From Apoda limacodes (lineage: Eukaryota > Arthropoda > Insecta > Lepidoptera > Limacodidae), in the NCBI GenBank assembly GCA_946406115.1, contig OX291544.1:27979521-28043520 (forward strand): a stretch of DNA of 64,000 nucleotides, in the 5' to 3' direction. The number at the start of each line of letters is the position of its first letter. Positions within the stretch are counted from its first letter, which is position 1. Position numbers and translations under genes: made by a program. Positions 32,892 through 44,932 of the stretch are shown piece after piece. Below the pieces are notes generated by a model. That model was not told the origin of the DNA. It did not search any database and saw only the letters and a program-made list of their open reading frames with translations.

Positions 32892-34540
32892 TACATTTTA
32901 TTAATTCCATAAAATAATAACAACAAAATAGTTTTATTCATTTCCGTTATCAATAATTTGTACTTCGGATTACAGAATTTTACAAATCCTATAAAACTTT
33001 CCTCGTATTTATGAGTAGGGTAATTAATATCATCATATAAAGTTTACTTAAGATTACAAAAGTTTTATTAAAGTGGGCAGATAAAACACGACTTGTCATT
33101 ACAATGAAGGCTAATTAACGTTTACAAACATCTTTCTAAGAATTAGTGAAGTTTACTAATAACAAACATCATATCGTACTGCTACGAATTAAGGTTGACA
33201 TCTCGCGTCTTACATCGCGCTATCGAAGTTTTTTCGATAGTTTGCATATATACCGACATACCGAAATTCTAGTCAACGCATTCTCCAGGTATAACTCCTC
33301 ACCTACGGGGGATTACCTCAGGATAGTAAGACTGAGCTGAGCAGATTTGCCCGCACTATCCGCCGAAGCCCCTTTCCTTCATTCTACCAGGTACACTGAT
33401 CAGTTAATAATTAATGACTGACCGTAATGCAGCCCGCCGAAGACGCGATCGTGCTCCCTCTACCGAAAACAAAGCTCGCTTCAACGACTTACTCCGCCGT
33501 GTAAGATCAGCTGTAGCTGAGCTTTGCGCCCAATGTTTTGGTGATCCGATGGAGAATATCTCTCCTTCTCATCTAGCTTAATGGCGCCTAGCCGGAGCGT
33601 TGAAATTAGAAACCTTCAACTCCCTCCCTCCGTTAACTTGTCTCAACAACGTTCAATGACGATAAAAAAACGGATTGCCTTGCATCTTGGCTCCAAGCCC
33701 AATGTACCCTTAGCACACAACCATTCGATTCCGATCACATGCGAGAGGTAAACCGTGAAGTGGAGCGCTGAGCATCTCTGTCCCCTTACACGGAGAAAAC
33801 ACTTTAGTAGCTTCAAGTAAATAATACTAATAACCACTAAAATATTAGTAATTCCGAGGACAAGTAAATTACACTGACGGTTACCAAAGAGTTTTACTTA
33901 TTGTTTTTACTAACAGGCATAAAACTTGTCTTGTTGGAATAACAGTGTTGCTTACTTAAAACAAGTAAAATTGAATGGAATGCAAATAAAGAATAAACAC
34001 GCTTACAATCAGCGTTTAATTACACCAATACAAGTTCGTTCTGATGAAGCTCTGTGATGCGAAGCGTACAGTACAGTTGATAATAATCAGTGTACCTGGT
34101 AGATGAAGTAAGCGGTTCAGCTCAGGCTTACTATACTGAGGTAATTCTCAGCCAGGTGAGGAGTTATACCTGGAGAACCAAACTATCGAAAAAACTTCGA
34201 TAGCGCGATGTAAGACGCGTGACGTCAACCTTAATTCGTAGCAGTACGATATAATGTTTGTTATTAGTAAACTTCACTAATTCTTAGAAAAGGTGTTTGT
34301 AAACGTTAATTGGCCTTCACTGTAATGACAAGTAGTAATGTTTTATTTGCCCACTGCAATAAAACTTTTTGGAATCTTTAGTAAGCGTTATTTGTTGATA
34401 TTAATTACCCTACTCATAAATTCGAGAAAAGTTTTATAGGATTTGTAAAATTCTGTAATCCGATGTACAAGTTATTATTTTCGGAAAGTAATAAAACTAT
34501 GTTGTAGTTATTAGTTTACGAAATTATTAAAATGTTCTGA
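32892..34540. mobile_element. foldback element with ~0.5-kb inverted arms
   Basis: The left arm (32892-33402) and right arm (34082-34540) are inverted copies. For example 'cgctatcgaagttttttcga' at 33218 is mirrored at 34187-34206, and 'ctccaggtataactcctcac' at 33283 at about 34159-34178. Within each arm sits a smaller palindrome (ctatcgaa..ttcgatag). By eye the arms agree at roughly 80 percent, with indels. The 680-bp loop holds a 55-codon frame. No transposase is present, so it is non-autonomous; its transcript would fold into a long hairpin. Confidence 0.88.
33414..33581 (+). CDS. 55-residue open frame in the foldback loop, unknown
   Basis: ATG at 33414 opens MTDRNAARRRRDRAPSTEN, KARFNDLLRRVRSAVAEL and CAQCFGDPMENISPSHLA, then TAA at 33579. 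Beyond the stop the same frame continues WRLAGALKLETFNSLPPL up to a second stop at about 33658, so a longer gene may have been cut by a point mutation. The Arg-rich start and amphipathic helix look protein-like and the patch is GC-rich for this window. No family recognised. It may be the trace of a captured or lost transposon gene. Confidence 0.35.
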   Translation: MTDRNAARRRRDRAPSTENKARFNDLLRRVRSAVAELCAQCFGDPMENISPSHLA

Positions 34541-36336
34541 AAATTATAATGTTTTGTAATTGCCAGAATTTTTTATTTGAAATTAATAAAATTTAGTATT
34601 AACGCATTTTAATAAGCAGTTTTTAATTCGAACATAATTTTTTTCTCCGTGTAAAGGTCGCAATGCTGAAATTTGGCACTTATATAGCTTTTTCACTATT
34701 GAAAAAAACTGTCCTTTCGATTAAAAGTTGGTATAATTATGTTTCATGTGTATAAATGTGTTTCAAAATAAGTACCTAATCCCATCATCAATTAGTTGTC
34801 TTTATGTAGGTTTCCTTTTAGTTTTTTATTTCAGTTTTTGTGATACACAGACTCTGCGTAGTTTTGGTAGGTTTGTTTTTGTTGATTTTATTATTTTAAT
34901 GCACTTATCTTTATAGGAAACAAAGAATCATCTTAGGCAATGTTTAGATGGTGCCTGCCAAAACTGTAATACTAAGGTATTTTGTAAGCATGTAGGTACA
35001 TACCTCAATCATCACGGCAGATATTGGATTTCGTTGATTCTCTAATTAATTATGTTTTTTTAATTTCAAGTTGATTCTTCTTTCTCAGAAATTTCCTATT
35101 TCTTCCCGCAGGCGGTGACGCTGTCGTTTTATTCTGCTATAGGTATAGACTTCTGCTCAAGACTTCTTTACGTAGGTAATAGTAATTTTTTGAAACCCAC
35201 ACAAAACTACTTATTTTAAAAACTTTCTTCTTTGATCTACGTCAAAATAAAACGTTCAAAACGTTTTATTTTTAGGTAATTACAGTATATGTTAGACTTA
35301 TACTATGCTTATTTAATAAAAACACGTTTTCAAACCGACACTCCTTCAAAAAAAGTATAAAGCTTAAAAAAGATCGCTATAACAGTTCATGGTTAACCTC
35401 CTGTAACTGCGCAGATGACAACCATTTTGGTTCAACTTACGTGCCGCGAGCGTAAGAGTATTTTTTTATACTACTTACAGACCAACCGTCCGCTAGTAGG
35501 CAAGCAGTGACCGCAAACTATTGACGATTGCAACACTAGGCACCTCACTTCCGCGTTAACACTTCTTTGTTGAAGAACTCAATAATAAATAATCACAGCG
35601 CCGTGTTGTCCTAAACTAAGAAAAAATAGCCTATGCTACGGATACCAGATAACTTATACAAATATATAAATATTTCCTTTATTGTTGTAAATACATAAAT
35701 ATTATAAATAGAAAACACCTAATGTCAAGACAAACACAAATAATAAATGAATCAGCAGTCGTATCATTCAATACTGAGCCACGGAGCTTCTTCCCAACAT
35801 CCTCCTCAGAACACATTCCATTATACAGGCGTTACAACATAATTCTAATTCTAATATTTGTCATTATTTTGTGATATTACATGACAGAAGCGTTACATTG
35901 TGAAAACAAAAATAAGAAGAGAGTTAAGTTTCATGTAAGTGGTTTTATTATACCAATACGTCCTACGACATGTATTCAATGAGGCAAGCTATTTTCTCTT
36001 CAGTGGTAAAAATCAAAGAGCACAACTCGTAAATTTTTTTTTCTATACCTCGCTCCCTCGCTACGTTCACAATTCAACTATAGAATTATTCGCTACGTTC
36101 GGAATTTAACTTGAGTCCTCTTATGAAAAACAATGACGGCATTCTAGTAGGTAAACACAACATTTAATTTTTGAGTAAGTGTTAGATGCTGATGTTAATT
36201 TATTGTTACAGTGATGTGTGATAACTTATATTTTTTTGCTAATGATCGGACAAGTCTTATTTTGCCGACGGCATGGTACTCATAATACTGTATTAGCTAG
36301 GAATGAAAAATGTGCAATCACAATATTATAATATTA
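34541..36336. other. intergenic DNA; SINE-like fragment at about 35640-35830
   Basis: The part 35640-35830 (tataaatattt, 'tagaaaacacctaatgtcaa', acaaacaca) resembles the repeat at 46540-46745. A 31-bp stretch framed by good splice signals at 35112-35142 was not accepted as an exon. No gene seen. Confidence 0.45.
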
Positions 36337-36999
36337 CTAGCTTTTGCCAACGGCTTCGACCGCCCTAAATTTGGTTATCGGCGTAGGATTCTTATGGCAA
36401 CTTCTCAATTATAGAAAGAAAAACGTAGAAGGTGAAAATATTTTTAAATAATACGTACCGCCCTTCCCTCGCATGACCGCCCGCCGGCCTTGCACATCAT
36501 AAATGCGCGCGCAGAAGTTGATCATTTTGCTGTAATTTTATTATAAAACTGCGATATCCCCTAAGGTATTCATTGAAATCGAATGATGTAACAGGCATAT
36601 TTGTTTTAAATTAAATACTTGTAATGAATAATGTATTTGTTTATTTGTTATATTTGCTTTTTTTTCATGTTCATAAAAAACACCTTTGCAAATAATGTAT
36701 TATTTTAGAACAAAAGTTAGCATATAATAAAGATTATAGTTAGCCAACCTTCAAAGATAGACATGTGCTGTCGCGGACTTTTTTTTAAAACTTTTAAAGG
36801 GGAACAATTTATAAGAATGTTTAAATTTTTCATTGATGCTCCGCTCCTTTGGTCTTAGCGTGATGATATATATATAGCCTACAGCCTTTCTCGATAAATG
36901 GGCTATCTAACACTGAAATAATTTTTTAGACCAGTAGTTCCTGAGATTTGCGCTTTCAAGCAAGCAAACAAACTCTTTAGCTTTATATATTAGTATAGA
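36337..36999 (+). repeat. RTE/SINE-like repeat ('actagcttttgcc' family), full-length copy
   Basis: Begins actagcttttgccaacggct and ends near 'tatattagtatagatt'. A close relative with the same order of landmarks ('ttggttatcggcgtaggatt', 'ccttgcacatcataaatgc') stands at 55429-56040. No open frame. The class (RTE-derived or SINE) is inferred from related moth repeats. Confidence 0.7.
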
Positions 37000-37638
37000 T
37001 TATAAAATAAGGAAAATGCAAAATAAAAAATACCTTACAAAATCTCGCAACGTAATCTTTTGTCATTGTTAAATTGTTGTGTGAACTTTTTACTCCCCAA
37101 CACCCATTTCACTTAATATTTTAAATTTTACTAAACGTCATTAATCAACTTTTTTAAGATGTGACGAATGTGACTAATGACGGTCAAAAATGTAAAACAT
37201 GTCACCAAATATCCTTTTGTAAAAAAACTCAGGATCGCCATGATTATCACGCCATATTAAAAAAAAATTGGAAAATCCAAAAGTGCACGCCTCATAGCGG
37301 TCATTCATATTTAAAAAAAAAATCTAAAACAAAAACTCAAGTTTTTTAAAATAAAATAACAAATAAGGTGAGGAAAAAATATACTATAAAATAAAAATTA
37401 AATATATATATATAGATATAGAGTATACAGTGGTATATTAGTTTTTTATAAATTATAATTAAACGACAGTACTTAGAACGCTAATATTAACTAGGAATCA
37501 GCACAGTGTAATACTTTATATATTAAAAACAAAAGTATTCCGGTAAGATGAATTTTTCGACCAATTCCTCTGCCACATACATGGTCACATAAACACAGAC
37601 TCACGGACGTCCAAGAATGATTATTTAGTTTAAATGTT
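37000..37638. other. AT-rich stretch with short ATA runs, nothing recognised
   Basis: Small ata/taa microsatellite at about 37400-37422. No gene or repeat border. Confidence 0.45.
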
Positions 37639-37703
37639 ATTTTTTTTTTTTATTTTTTTTTTTATACCACAAACAAGCTTACGGCCCGCCTGATGGTAAG
37701 CGG

Positions 37704-39020
37704 TCACCGTAGCCTATGGACGCTTGCAACACCAGGGGTATCACTTGCGCGTTGCCGACCCTTCAGAAATCTAATAACTTCTTTCTTGAAGAACTCCATA
37801 CTGTAGTCCTTGCAGAAAACCTTGGCAGGGAGCTCATTCCACAACTTAAGCGTTCGCGGGAGGAAGTTTCTCTGAAACCGCACTGTACGCGACCATTTAG
37901 GTTCTAAAGTGTGAGAATGAATTCCCTGCCGATGGCGAGCGGTGCGATGGTAGAAAGTAGCCGTGGGCATCATTTCGAACAATTCCTCAGAATACAACCC
38001 ATTGTACAAGCGGTAGAACACACACAGTGAGGCAAAGTCTCTCCTCAGACTTAAGGGCTCGATACCGCAAGTGAGTTTGGGATCGTCGACAATTCTCACA
38101 GCCCGTCGTTGAACCGAGTCAAAAGGGTCAAGCTGGTATCCGGGTGCACCTGCCCAGAGATGGCAGCAGTACTCCATATGGGGCCGAACTTGCGACTTGT
38201 AAAGTAACAACCTTTGCCCCGACGTGAAGTACTGCTTCGCTCTGTTGAGTACACCAAGTTTTTTGGACGCCAGCTTTACCTTATCTTGTAAATGATCTCG
38301 GAACTGAACATCGCTGGAGATGTCGACACCAAGGATCCCAATGCTCTTGGAGATGGAGAGGGGAGTGTTCTGGAATTGTGGGACCACAGTGAATGGAGTT
38401 TTCTTAGCGGTGAACGCGCTCACTTGTGTCTTTGTAGGGTTGAATCGGACCAAGTTTACCCGTCCCCAGTCAGAGACCTGGGACAGTGTGGTCTCGATTT
38501 GAGACACAAGTTCTCCGCGGTTTTCCTCCACAACGGAACGAGGGATGTTTGCACGACCCGTGTAAAAAGCGTCTCCAGTACTGTCATCTGCATAGCAATG
38601 TATGTTGTTGATGTCCAACATGTCATTGATATGCAGTAGAAACAGCGTAGGAGACAGCACAGAGCCTTGCGGGACACCAGCATTAATGTCCATGCTATCA
38701 GAGCAACTACCGTCAACTACAGTTCGTATGCGTCTGCCGGACAAAAAGCTAGCCACCCATTTGCACAAACCCTCGGGCACTCCGTAAGATGGCAACTTCG
38801 ATAGAAGACCGCGGTGCCAGACCCGATCGAACGCCTTCGCTATGTCCAGGCTACATGCCAATGCCTCCCCCTGACTCTCAATGGCTAGTGCCCATCGGTG
38901 TGTGAGATACACTAGAAGGTCACCAGTCGAGCGACCGTGGCGAAAGCCATATTGACGGTCACTGACCAGATCGTGTACTTCTAGGTATCTTAGAAGCAGT
39001 GTGTTGATCACACGCTCCAT
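37704..39020 (-). pseudogene. LINE reverse transcriptase, 438 open codons
   Basis: An uninterrupted frame covers the RT from SLLSKVMERVINT through RQYGFRHGRSTGDLL, LACSLDIAKAFDRVWH with the first Asp and AGVPQGSVLSPTLFL to HCYADDSTGD, with both catalytic Asp residues kept. The thumb has SIGILGVDISSDVQFRDHL. The C-terminal part reads VRPHMEYCCHLWAG, then PRTLKLWNELPAKVF, and the end is VASVHRLR. The fingers of the RT and the link to the endonuclease are missing, so it is not a working enzyme, but the open frame indicates a young insertion. The catalytic core agrees closely with the copy at 53221-55048. Confidence 0.9.
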
Positions 39021-39024
39021 AACC

Positions 39025-40003
39025 TTAGAGAGGAGAGAGGTAGGTAGTCCTATTAAACCACGGTCGTGTTTTGATGCCGGCAGCTACTTGCAGGTTAGGA
39101 ATGAAACATTCCATACTAGCGAGGATTGTCTCAGTGACTGCGGCTGCGCAGACGTCAGGATCATCTGAGCTAAAGCAGAGCTGCCTCCACGGGTACGATG
39201 CATAAAATTCCCGCAATCCGTCCCAGTCTGCCGACTTATAGTGCCACACACGACGCGAATTAGTTGGCCCAGAAGTTCGGGTTGTGTGCATGACATTTGA
39301 GTCCGAACGAGACAGTGGTCCGAGGAGCCAAGAGGCGCATCCACTGATACGGAGTATCCGTCTGGACGTGTAGTCAGCAGAAGGTCCAGTAAGGAGCTCG
39401 TATGGTCCTCTATATCTGGTATTCTCGTTGGAGAAAGTACCAGCTGAGAGAATCCATATGTCAGAGCAAATTCATGAGCAGATATCCCTGCATAGTTATT
39501 GGTTCGAGAACTGACCCACTCACGATGGTGGGCGTTAAAGTCTCCCAAAATAACTAGTATTGCTCTAGAACTTTGTCAGTCGTCAAACTCAGGTGGGTGA
39601 AGAGTCGAGTTACGTCCGTGTCACCGCTATGAGACCTGTATAGACACGCATAGATACGAGTGTGGCCGCCGTGATCTACGCGCACCCACAATATCGACAG
39701 GTCCCTGTCTTCAAGGCTATGAAGTCGGTGACAGCAGATATTCTCCCGGACGAACATACATACACCGGTATGACTCAAAAAATTGTGCTCGAGTTTGTAG
39801 CCGGGATAATGAAGGTATGATGAGTCGGCCGGGCAGGATATCTACGTCTCCGTTAGAAAGAGGATGGTCGGCTGCGCAGTCTCGAGGTGATGGTGGATTG
39901 CATTAAGATTTGCGTGAATACCCCTGATATTGCAAAAATCCACATTGTATGTGGATGGAGTAGCCGCTGTAAAAACTCTTTTCCTTTTTCTATTTCTGGC
40001 CAT
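39025..40003 (-). pseudogene. LINE endonuclease domain
   Basis: ATG at 40003 opens MARNRKRKRVFTAATPSTYN and NVDFCNIRGIHANLNAIHHH, the usual start of an APE-type endonuclease; LFLTET is followed by a TAG in place of Gln. Then come SHTGVCMFVRENICCHR, the catalytic MGDFNAHHREWVSS and LGSSDHCLVRTQ (S-D-H active site). Text up to IKTRPWFNR follows, after which about 200 codons including the RT fingers are deleted, so it joins directly to SLLSKVMERV of the RT. Frameshifts at about 39550 and 39290 add further damage. The domain would nick target DNA. Confidence 0.85.
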
Positions 40004-40480
40004 TGTATATAAAGTTACTTAGACTAGGGATGAGGATTCACTGCACAGACAGCTTAGAAGACAAAAAGGTGCGGTACTAAGACTGCCGAAGCTCAACACA
40101 GATGATACGGTTGCTGGCACGGCGGGCGGAAGGGCCCCTGATCCCCTTCTGTTGTAGTAGCCGGGTCCACTCTGGTCTCCTTCTCCGGCACGACTACCAC
40201 TTCAGAGACTTTACACAGGCTGGCGGATCAGCCTCCCAGGGCGGAGATTAAGTGTTCCCTGGGTTCGGGATCCCGTTTAACCGGCGGGCGGCCAGCGGTC
40301 AGCCGTTTCATCAGGTCTCCCTGACCGCCGAACCAGCACGCCGCGTCTACGCCGAGTAATGACAGCGATAAGCACCGCCGGTCCTCTGCTATCCGCGCAG
40401 CGAATCCTCAAAGAGAGCTCTGGCAACCTTACTCACCGCCAAGAACACAGCACTACTCAATGTTAGTGTTATTGTGGCCG

Positions 40481-41222
40481 CGGTTTTCTGTAAGGTGGAG
40501 GTTCTTCCCCAGTTCTGGCCGCTCATTCGAGCAAGTACTCGCTATGCCCCGCTTTATTTGTTGGGGCAGCTTATTCGAGCGAGTACTTGCAGTGCCCTAC
40601 TTCTATTAAAATATATATTTAACATAGCGCCATCTATTGAATACTTACTCAATGCAGTTAACAGATATCGCCATCTGTTAGAATCGTTTAGAGCTAACAG
40701 ATAATTGTGACACGTGGTGGTTATGCTATTAAATTGTAGTTTATATGAAACGTTTGTATTTTTAACAGCGCCATCTATTGAAGAATCGTTTGGAGTTAAC
40801 AGATAATAGACAAATAATTTGCAATAAAATAATATTACGACTATAAATTGAGATGTAAGCTATCCTATCTTTTAAGTTGGATCAAATTGCACACGGTGTA
40901 CAACTCAAATTTAAAATCGGTTCAGTAGTTTTGGAGTCCATCGCGGGCAAACAATGTGACACGTAATTTTTATATATATACTAGCGGTCCCGGCGAACGT
41001 TGTTCCGCTGCCGTCCCTCTGTAACCCGACGAAAGTTGGCTTTTACCTAAAGTGCCCGAGTCCGTCTCGCACTTAACAGATCGAGATAAAAACTATCCTA
41101 TCTTTTATGTTGGATCAAATAACAAATAATTACGAAGTTTGATCAACATCGGTTCAGTAGTTTAGAAGTCTATCGCGGACAAACAACGTGACACGTATTT
41201 TTTATATATATACAGATAAAGA
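40481..41222. repeat. short interspersed repeats in tandem
   Basis: A part with repeated 'gcgccatctattga' (40628, 40770) is followed by two 3' ends of one repeat family. The landmarks 'ctatcctatcttttaagttgg' and 'gttcagtagttt.gagtc' occur at about 40860-40985 and again at 41090-41222, each ending in a tatata run. The second unit starts actagcggtcccggcgaacg. RTE/SINE-like, not coding. Confidence 0.6.
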
Positions 41223-41723
41223 TTTAGTATTTTATTAAATGTCTGAATATACCACTTAAGTCAAAATATTTCAAAAAGTTTTTTATTTATTGATTATTAT
41301 TCGTAAATCATATATCTTGTGGAGTAAAAAAAAATCACAGTAGAATGTTATTATTTTATCTTAAAACAGAACTAAAAAGAAGGGCTGGGTTTAACCATGC
41401 TAAAATCCAAGTGATTAATGAAGCCGTCAGTTTTTTTTCAGGGTAGTCGATACAACCATGAAATACGATTTAAACAAAAAGAGAAAAAACTGATTTCTTT
41501 TAATATAAGATATATATATATATATTTCTTTGCTCAGAGAGCAAGCATAAAGATGCGATTTAGCGAGGAGATAATAAAAATGCGATTTTTGCCACCCTAC
41601 CACCAACTACGTAGACAAACACTTTATGATTATTAGGTTTTTTAATTATTTTTAATTATTTAGCAATACGTCGGCACTTGATTGCAATTAAATGAAAATA
41701 TACCTTTATATAGCTTTTAAATA
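41223..41723 (-). other. 3' flank of gene B
   Basis: The region just beyond the gene B stop contains the 3' untranslated part. No canonical AATAAA lies close; 'AATTAAAA' on the minus strand at about 41645-41655 is the nearest candidate. A TA microsatellite sits at 41508-41527. No other gene seen. Confidence 0.4.
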
Positions 41724-41802
41724 TCAAGAATTGAGAGTTAATTGAGTTTCTTCTTGTGTTATAGATTTCTTTAGTGATTTTCTATGTTCATAAAACATCC
41801 AC
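41724..41802 (-). CDS. SLC46-like transporter gene B, exon 7 (C-terminal)
   Basis: On the minus strand a textbook acceptor (TTTCTTTTCTTCTGCAG) precedes 79 bases. The first base completes a Ser codon from exon 6, then WMFYEHRKSLKKSITQEETQ and LTLNS, stop TGA at 41724-41726. WMFYEHRK is the cytoplasmic end of TM12 with the positive charges expected there. A short polar tail follows, with no further domain. The phase agreement with exon 6 makes this exon secure. Confidence 0.92.
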
Positions 41803-42844
41803 CTGCAGAAGAAAAGAAATATAAATATTATTTTGGTAAACGTAAAAAAGAATTGTTTAATTTATCATAATTTGGTAAGTATGTATATCACTCCCATGAA
41901 AATTTAAATGTACCTAAACCATGAGAGTGATACTTTTAGAGTACGCAGCAAAAAATTTATGCTTTTAGTCAAATCATCCCACGAAAACCTCGTATTAAAT
42001 TTTCAATGATTGTAAGCTGAAAATAGTAGATAAATATGATCTAAGATAGTGTTTTGTTTTTCAAAATTTAAATGGTGCCCTCAACCTAAAACAATTCTAA
42101 AAGTTAAAAAAAAACGCGTATCGAGGTTCTCGTACCTAAAAAGGGGGAGAAGGGTAAAGAATACTTTATATCCTTATCAAGAGTGCCCACAGCAACAGTT
42201 TTTTCATCGGCGAAATCGGGTACTATCCCTTAACACTGCAATGGTAATTCGCTTCAAATTTACTTTTAGCAAATAGGGAGATATTTTTTTATCACTCTGA
42301 TAAAAAATAACAATCTGACGGAGACAGTTTTACACGCGGATGACGCCGCAGGTAATAACTTGTTATTTTGATACAATTCTGAAGCTGAATGTTTATGATA
42401 ACCGTTTTCACGACTATGCTAATAGTAGGTATAACACATTAAAAAAATATTTTCAATTCAAAACAAAAAAAAACAATTTGGCAAGGGGTTAAAACTTGCT
42501 ACCACACAAAAGTACACAAATATTTTTTTGCGATGTGTAGTATTTGACTCTTATTTCTTAGTAAACAATTACCTACTACTATATATATGTGTATTGAAAT
42601 TTTTTTGTATACGTGGAAAAATATTATGAATACAAAAACATAGCCTTACTACTTACAATAATCTATATCTACACACTAACATATAAAGAGAAAGAGTAGA
42701 TTTTGTGTTTGTTTATATGTAATCTCCGAAACCACTGTACATTTTTACACAATATTTTAGATTGTCATAGACTGTATATTATGTATTTTCAATAGTAAAA
42801 TATCGTTTGCCGGGCAAGCTAGTAATAAATAAAGAAATGCTTAC

Positions 42845-43001
42845 GAAAACACGGCAATGGCTGGAAGGGTCAAACTAGTGCCAACAAGGAACACAGCTCC
42901 GGGTAGCAGCTCCATGGTCGCGATGTAAACGTTTGTATACAAAGGAACATAAATAAGAGGCGTTAAATTTTCCATGCAACCCAACATTGAGTTTGCCTTT
43001 C
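42845..43001 (-). CDS. SLC46-like transporter gene B, exon 6
   Basis: On the minus strand TTTTTTTAG precedes 157 bases encoding KANSMLGCMENLTPLIY, VPLYTNVYIATMELLPG and AVFLVGTSLTLPAIAVF, then a TC|GTAAGC donor. Together with exon 5 it gives the family motif 'EELGKANS', where most SLC46 proteins have LGKVNSLFG. PLIYVPLYTNVYIAT is TM11 and LLPGAVFLVGTSLTLPA is TM12, matching the well-known 'LPGAFFLLG' run. All residues are open and splice phases fit on both sides. Confidence 0.94.
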
Positions 43002-44848
43002 CTAAAAAAATTAATATACACGTAGCGATATGTTTACAGAGGTGTGTAAAAACAGCTTACGGCCAAGTTAAATTCGTTTCTCGGTATTATGTCTATGGAG
43101 ATATGCTAAGTTGAACATCGTAGGGCGTGGTCAGACATTGAATGGATGACCGATCAACTGGACTTTTTTCTGAGCTCATCCGTGGTTTGGAGAGCAGCTT
43201 AGACCGTCTCGGTCCTGCCTGTTGTCATTTAGTAGTAGCATAGTAGCAGTCGTTAAGCGAAGTCAAGTGACTTATGTCGGCTTGAAAACTCTGATATTTA
43301 ACATTTTTTTTATATTGAAATCCCACCTAGATAAACAAAAGCTAAAGATAAAAAATAACATGGATTACAAAATTGCTATAAGGCATTTTGAAAGCTTTGC
43401 CTTCTGTACTAAATCTATAAAGATAGTTTTGACCAACGTCTTCTTACCGAGTCGCTTTGCAATTTTTCTATACCTACTTTGAATTTTCATCACAGTAACA
43501 CTAATTCACCCAATTTAAAGCTTTGTTTATCTGAATCAAATATTTAAAGTTAATTTTGAACATATAAGAAAGCAGTTTTAACCTGTTTATAAGTTAAGTA
43601 CCTATTGCTTTTATAATCATCACCCAAGATAATTAAAATAATTAATTACTTCCAATTCTAATGATTTGTAATCAATAACCACCTAGACATAAGGAGAACT
43701 CACGTTTCTACTATTGAAAACGAGAAAATAAATTTTATCAACAGTAAAATTGTAAATCAAAACACAACGGTCATGATAATAAAGTTGTCTACAGCAACAA
43801 CGCAGCTTATCAATTATGTGTGTGTCAAGTTAACAATAAAAATATTAACAATAAAATCATTAACATGTTAGTTTTGAAAGTCACAGAGAACGTTTGCCGT
43901 TTACAGATATACACACTTGATTTGCATACCGAAATACTGCGACACCACACTGAGCGAAACGGAGCAATTTAAAAAAAAATGCTCCGCTACCTCCGGCAAT
44001 CCTTTGCCGAGCAATCATAACTAAAAATTATCTGTATAAACGCTACTTTGTAGTACAGCAGCGCACGAGCACGGTTGGCGTGTTGCTGGTTTTACTGCTA
44101 TGGACAACAGTATAGACGGATTTAACCGTAATACGATTTTTAGCAGTCTATCAACTGCATTTTTGTATTAAAGTCTTCAAAAAAGTTCATACATCTTAAC
44201 AAACCACGACTGAATAACCTAAAAAGAAGCAGGAATCCTTAATGCCAGCGTTCGTAAAGCAAGCACACTTTGATGTGATTAACTAATTTGCTGGCCCAGT
44301 ACACGTGCACAGCCAGTTAGTAGTAGTATTTAAGAATACATCAATATTTTCCGAAATAATATTTGACTTGTTATTGTAATCAAAATGAAGTCAAAATATT
44401 TATTTTGAATGACTATAACCAACTGGAAAAAAAAGTCCTCATAGTCTGATCCATCGGACAAAGCAGTCGGACGACGTGTAAGTGGTCACCGTAGCTTATG
44501 GACGCTAGCAACACCTGAGGAATTACTCGCGAATTGCCGACCCTTTCAAACTCTAATTTCTTCTTTCTTTTAAGCAACCGGACCAAAGTTTAAAAAAAAT
44601 AATATATTTATAAGCACAAACTATACTTAATTTTACATTTTATAAATAATAAGAATATTAGCATCGCTTATCAAATATCGACTGCTGTCATATGACAACG
44701 GCTTAACGCGCACTCCGAGCTTTTCGGTGACCGACCCTGTCCAACGTTGCTTAATTATATATAAGCAGATTGTTGGCAGTAAACGAATTCTACTCGAGCT
44801 CCTTAGTATGTTGAAAAGGTTTTTCAGATTAATAACATAATAAATTAC
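43002..44848 (-). other. intron 5 of gene B, with repeat fragments
   Basis: It holds a repeat at 43920-44045 (landmarks 'cggagcaattt', 'ctccggcaatcctttgccgagca') shared with 49690-49815, and a decayed LINE 3' tail at about 44455-44580 ('ggtcaccgtagcttatggac'). No other gene. Confidence 0.6.
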
Positions 44849-44932
44849 CCAATTCCTCCTGTGTGACTAATTTTGATGCGATTGATCTGGCAGCCAACTG
44901 TGATGTTCCGCTCAACATCTCAACAAGAGGAG
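44849..44932 (-). CDS. SLC46-like transporter gene B, exon 5
   Basis: On the minus strand AAATTTCAG precedes 84 bases encoding PLVEMLSGTSQLAARSIASK and LVTQEEL, ending G|GTAATT. The first two bases complete Ala from exon 4 (FYLA|PLVEML) and the last base begins the Gly of LGK in exon 6. This is TM10 with the cytoplasmic 'RSIASKLV' motif conserved across SLC46 proteins. It is too short to be found as an open frame on its own but fits perfectly in phase. Confidence 0.93.

Larger units (their letters stand above)
37640..40480 (-). mobile_element. LINE (Jockey/CR1-like), nearly full length but internally deleted
   Basis: On the minus strand a GC-rich 5' region (40480-40004) is followed by an endonuclease-RT frame (40003-37704). 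The 3' tail ends in a T-run (37640-37665, the poly-A of the minus strand) with the conserved end 'taccatcaggcgggccgtaa' in reverse. Other copies of the family: 15567-16624, 53221-55048, and tails at 44455-44580, 47729-48081, 48838-49005 and 60130-60460. Confidence 0.92.

Noticed and set aside
35112..35142. 31-bp possible microexon (TTCTTCCCGCAG ... AG|GTATAG) on the plus strand
   Set aside because: Good splice borders but no flanking exons of a plus-strand gene were found; an isolated match of this kind is expected by chance.
42049..42276. Plus-strand 75-codon frame in intron 6 of gene B
   Set aside because: Basic, repetitive composition and no known motif; AT-rich noise.
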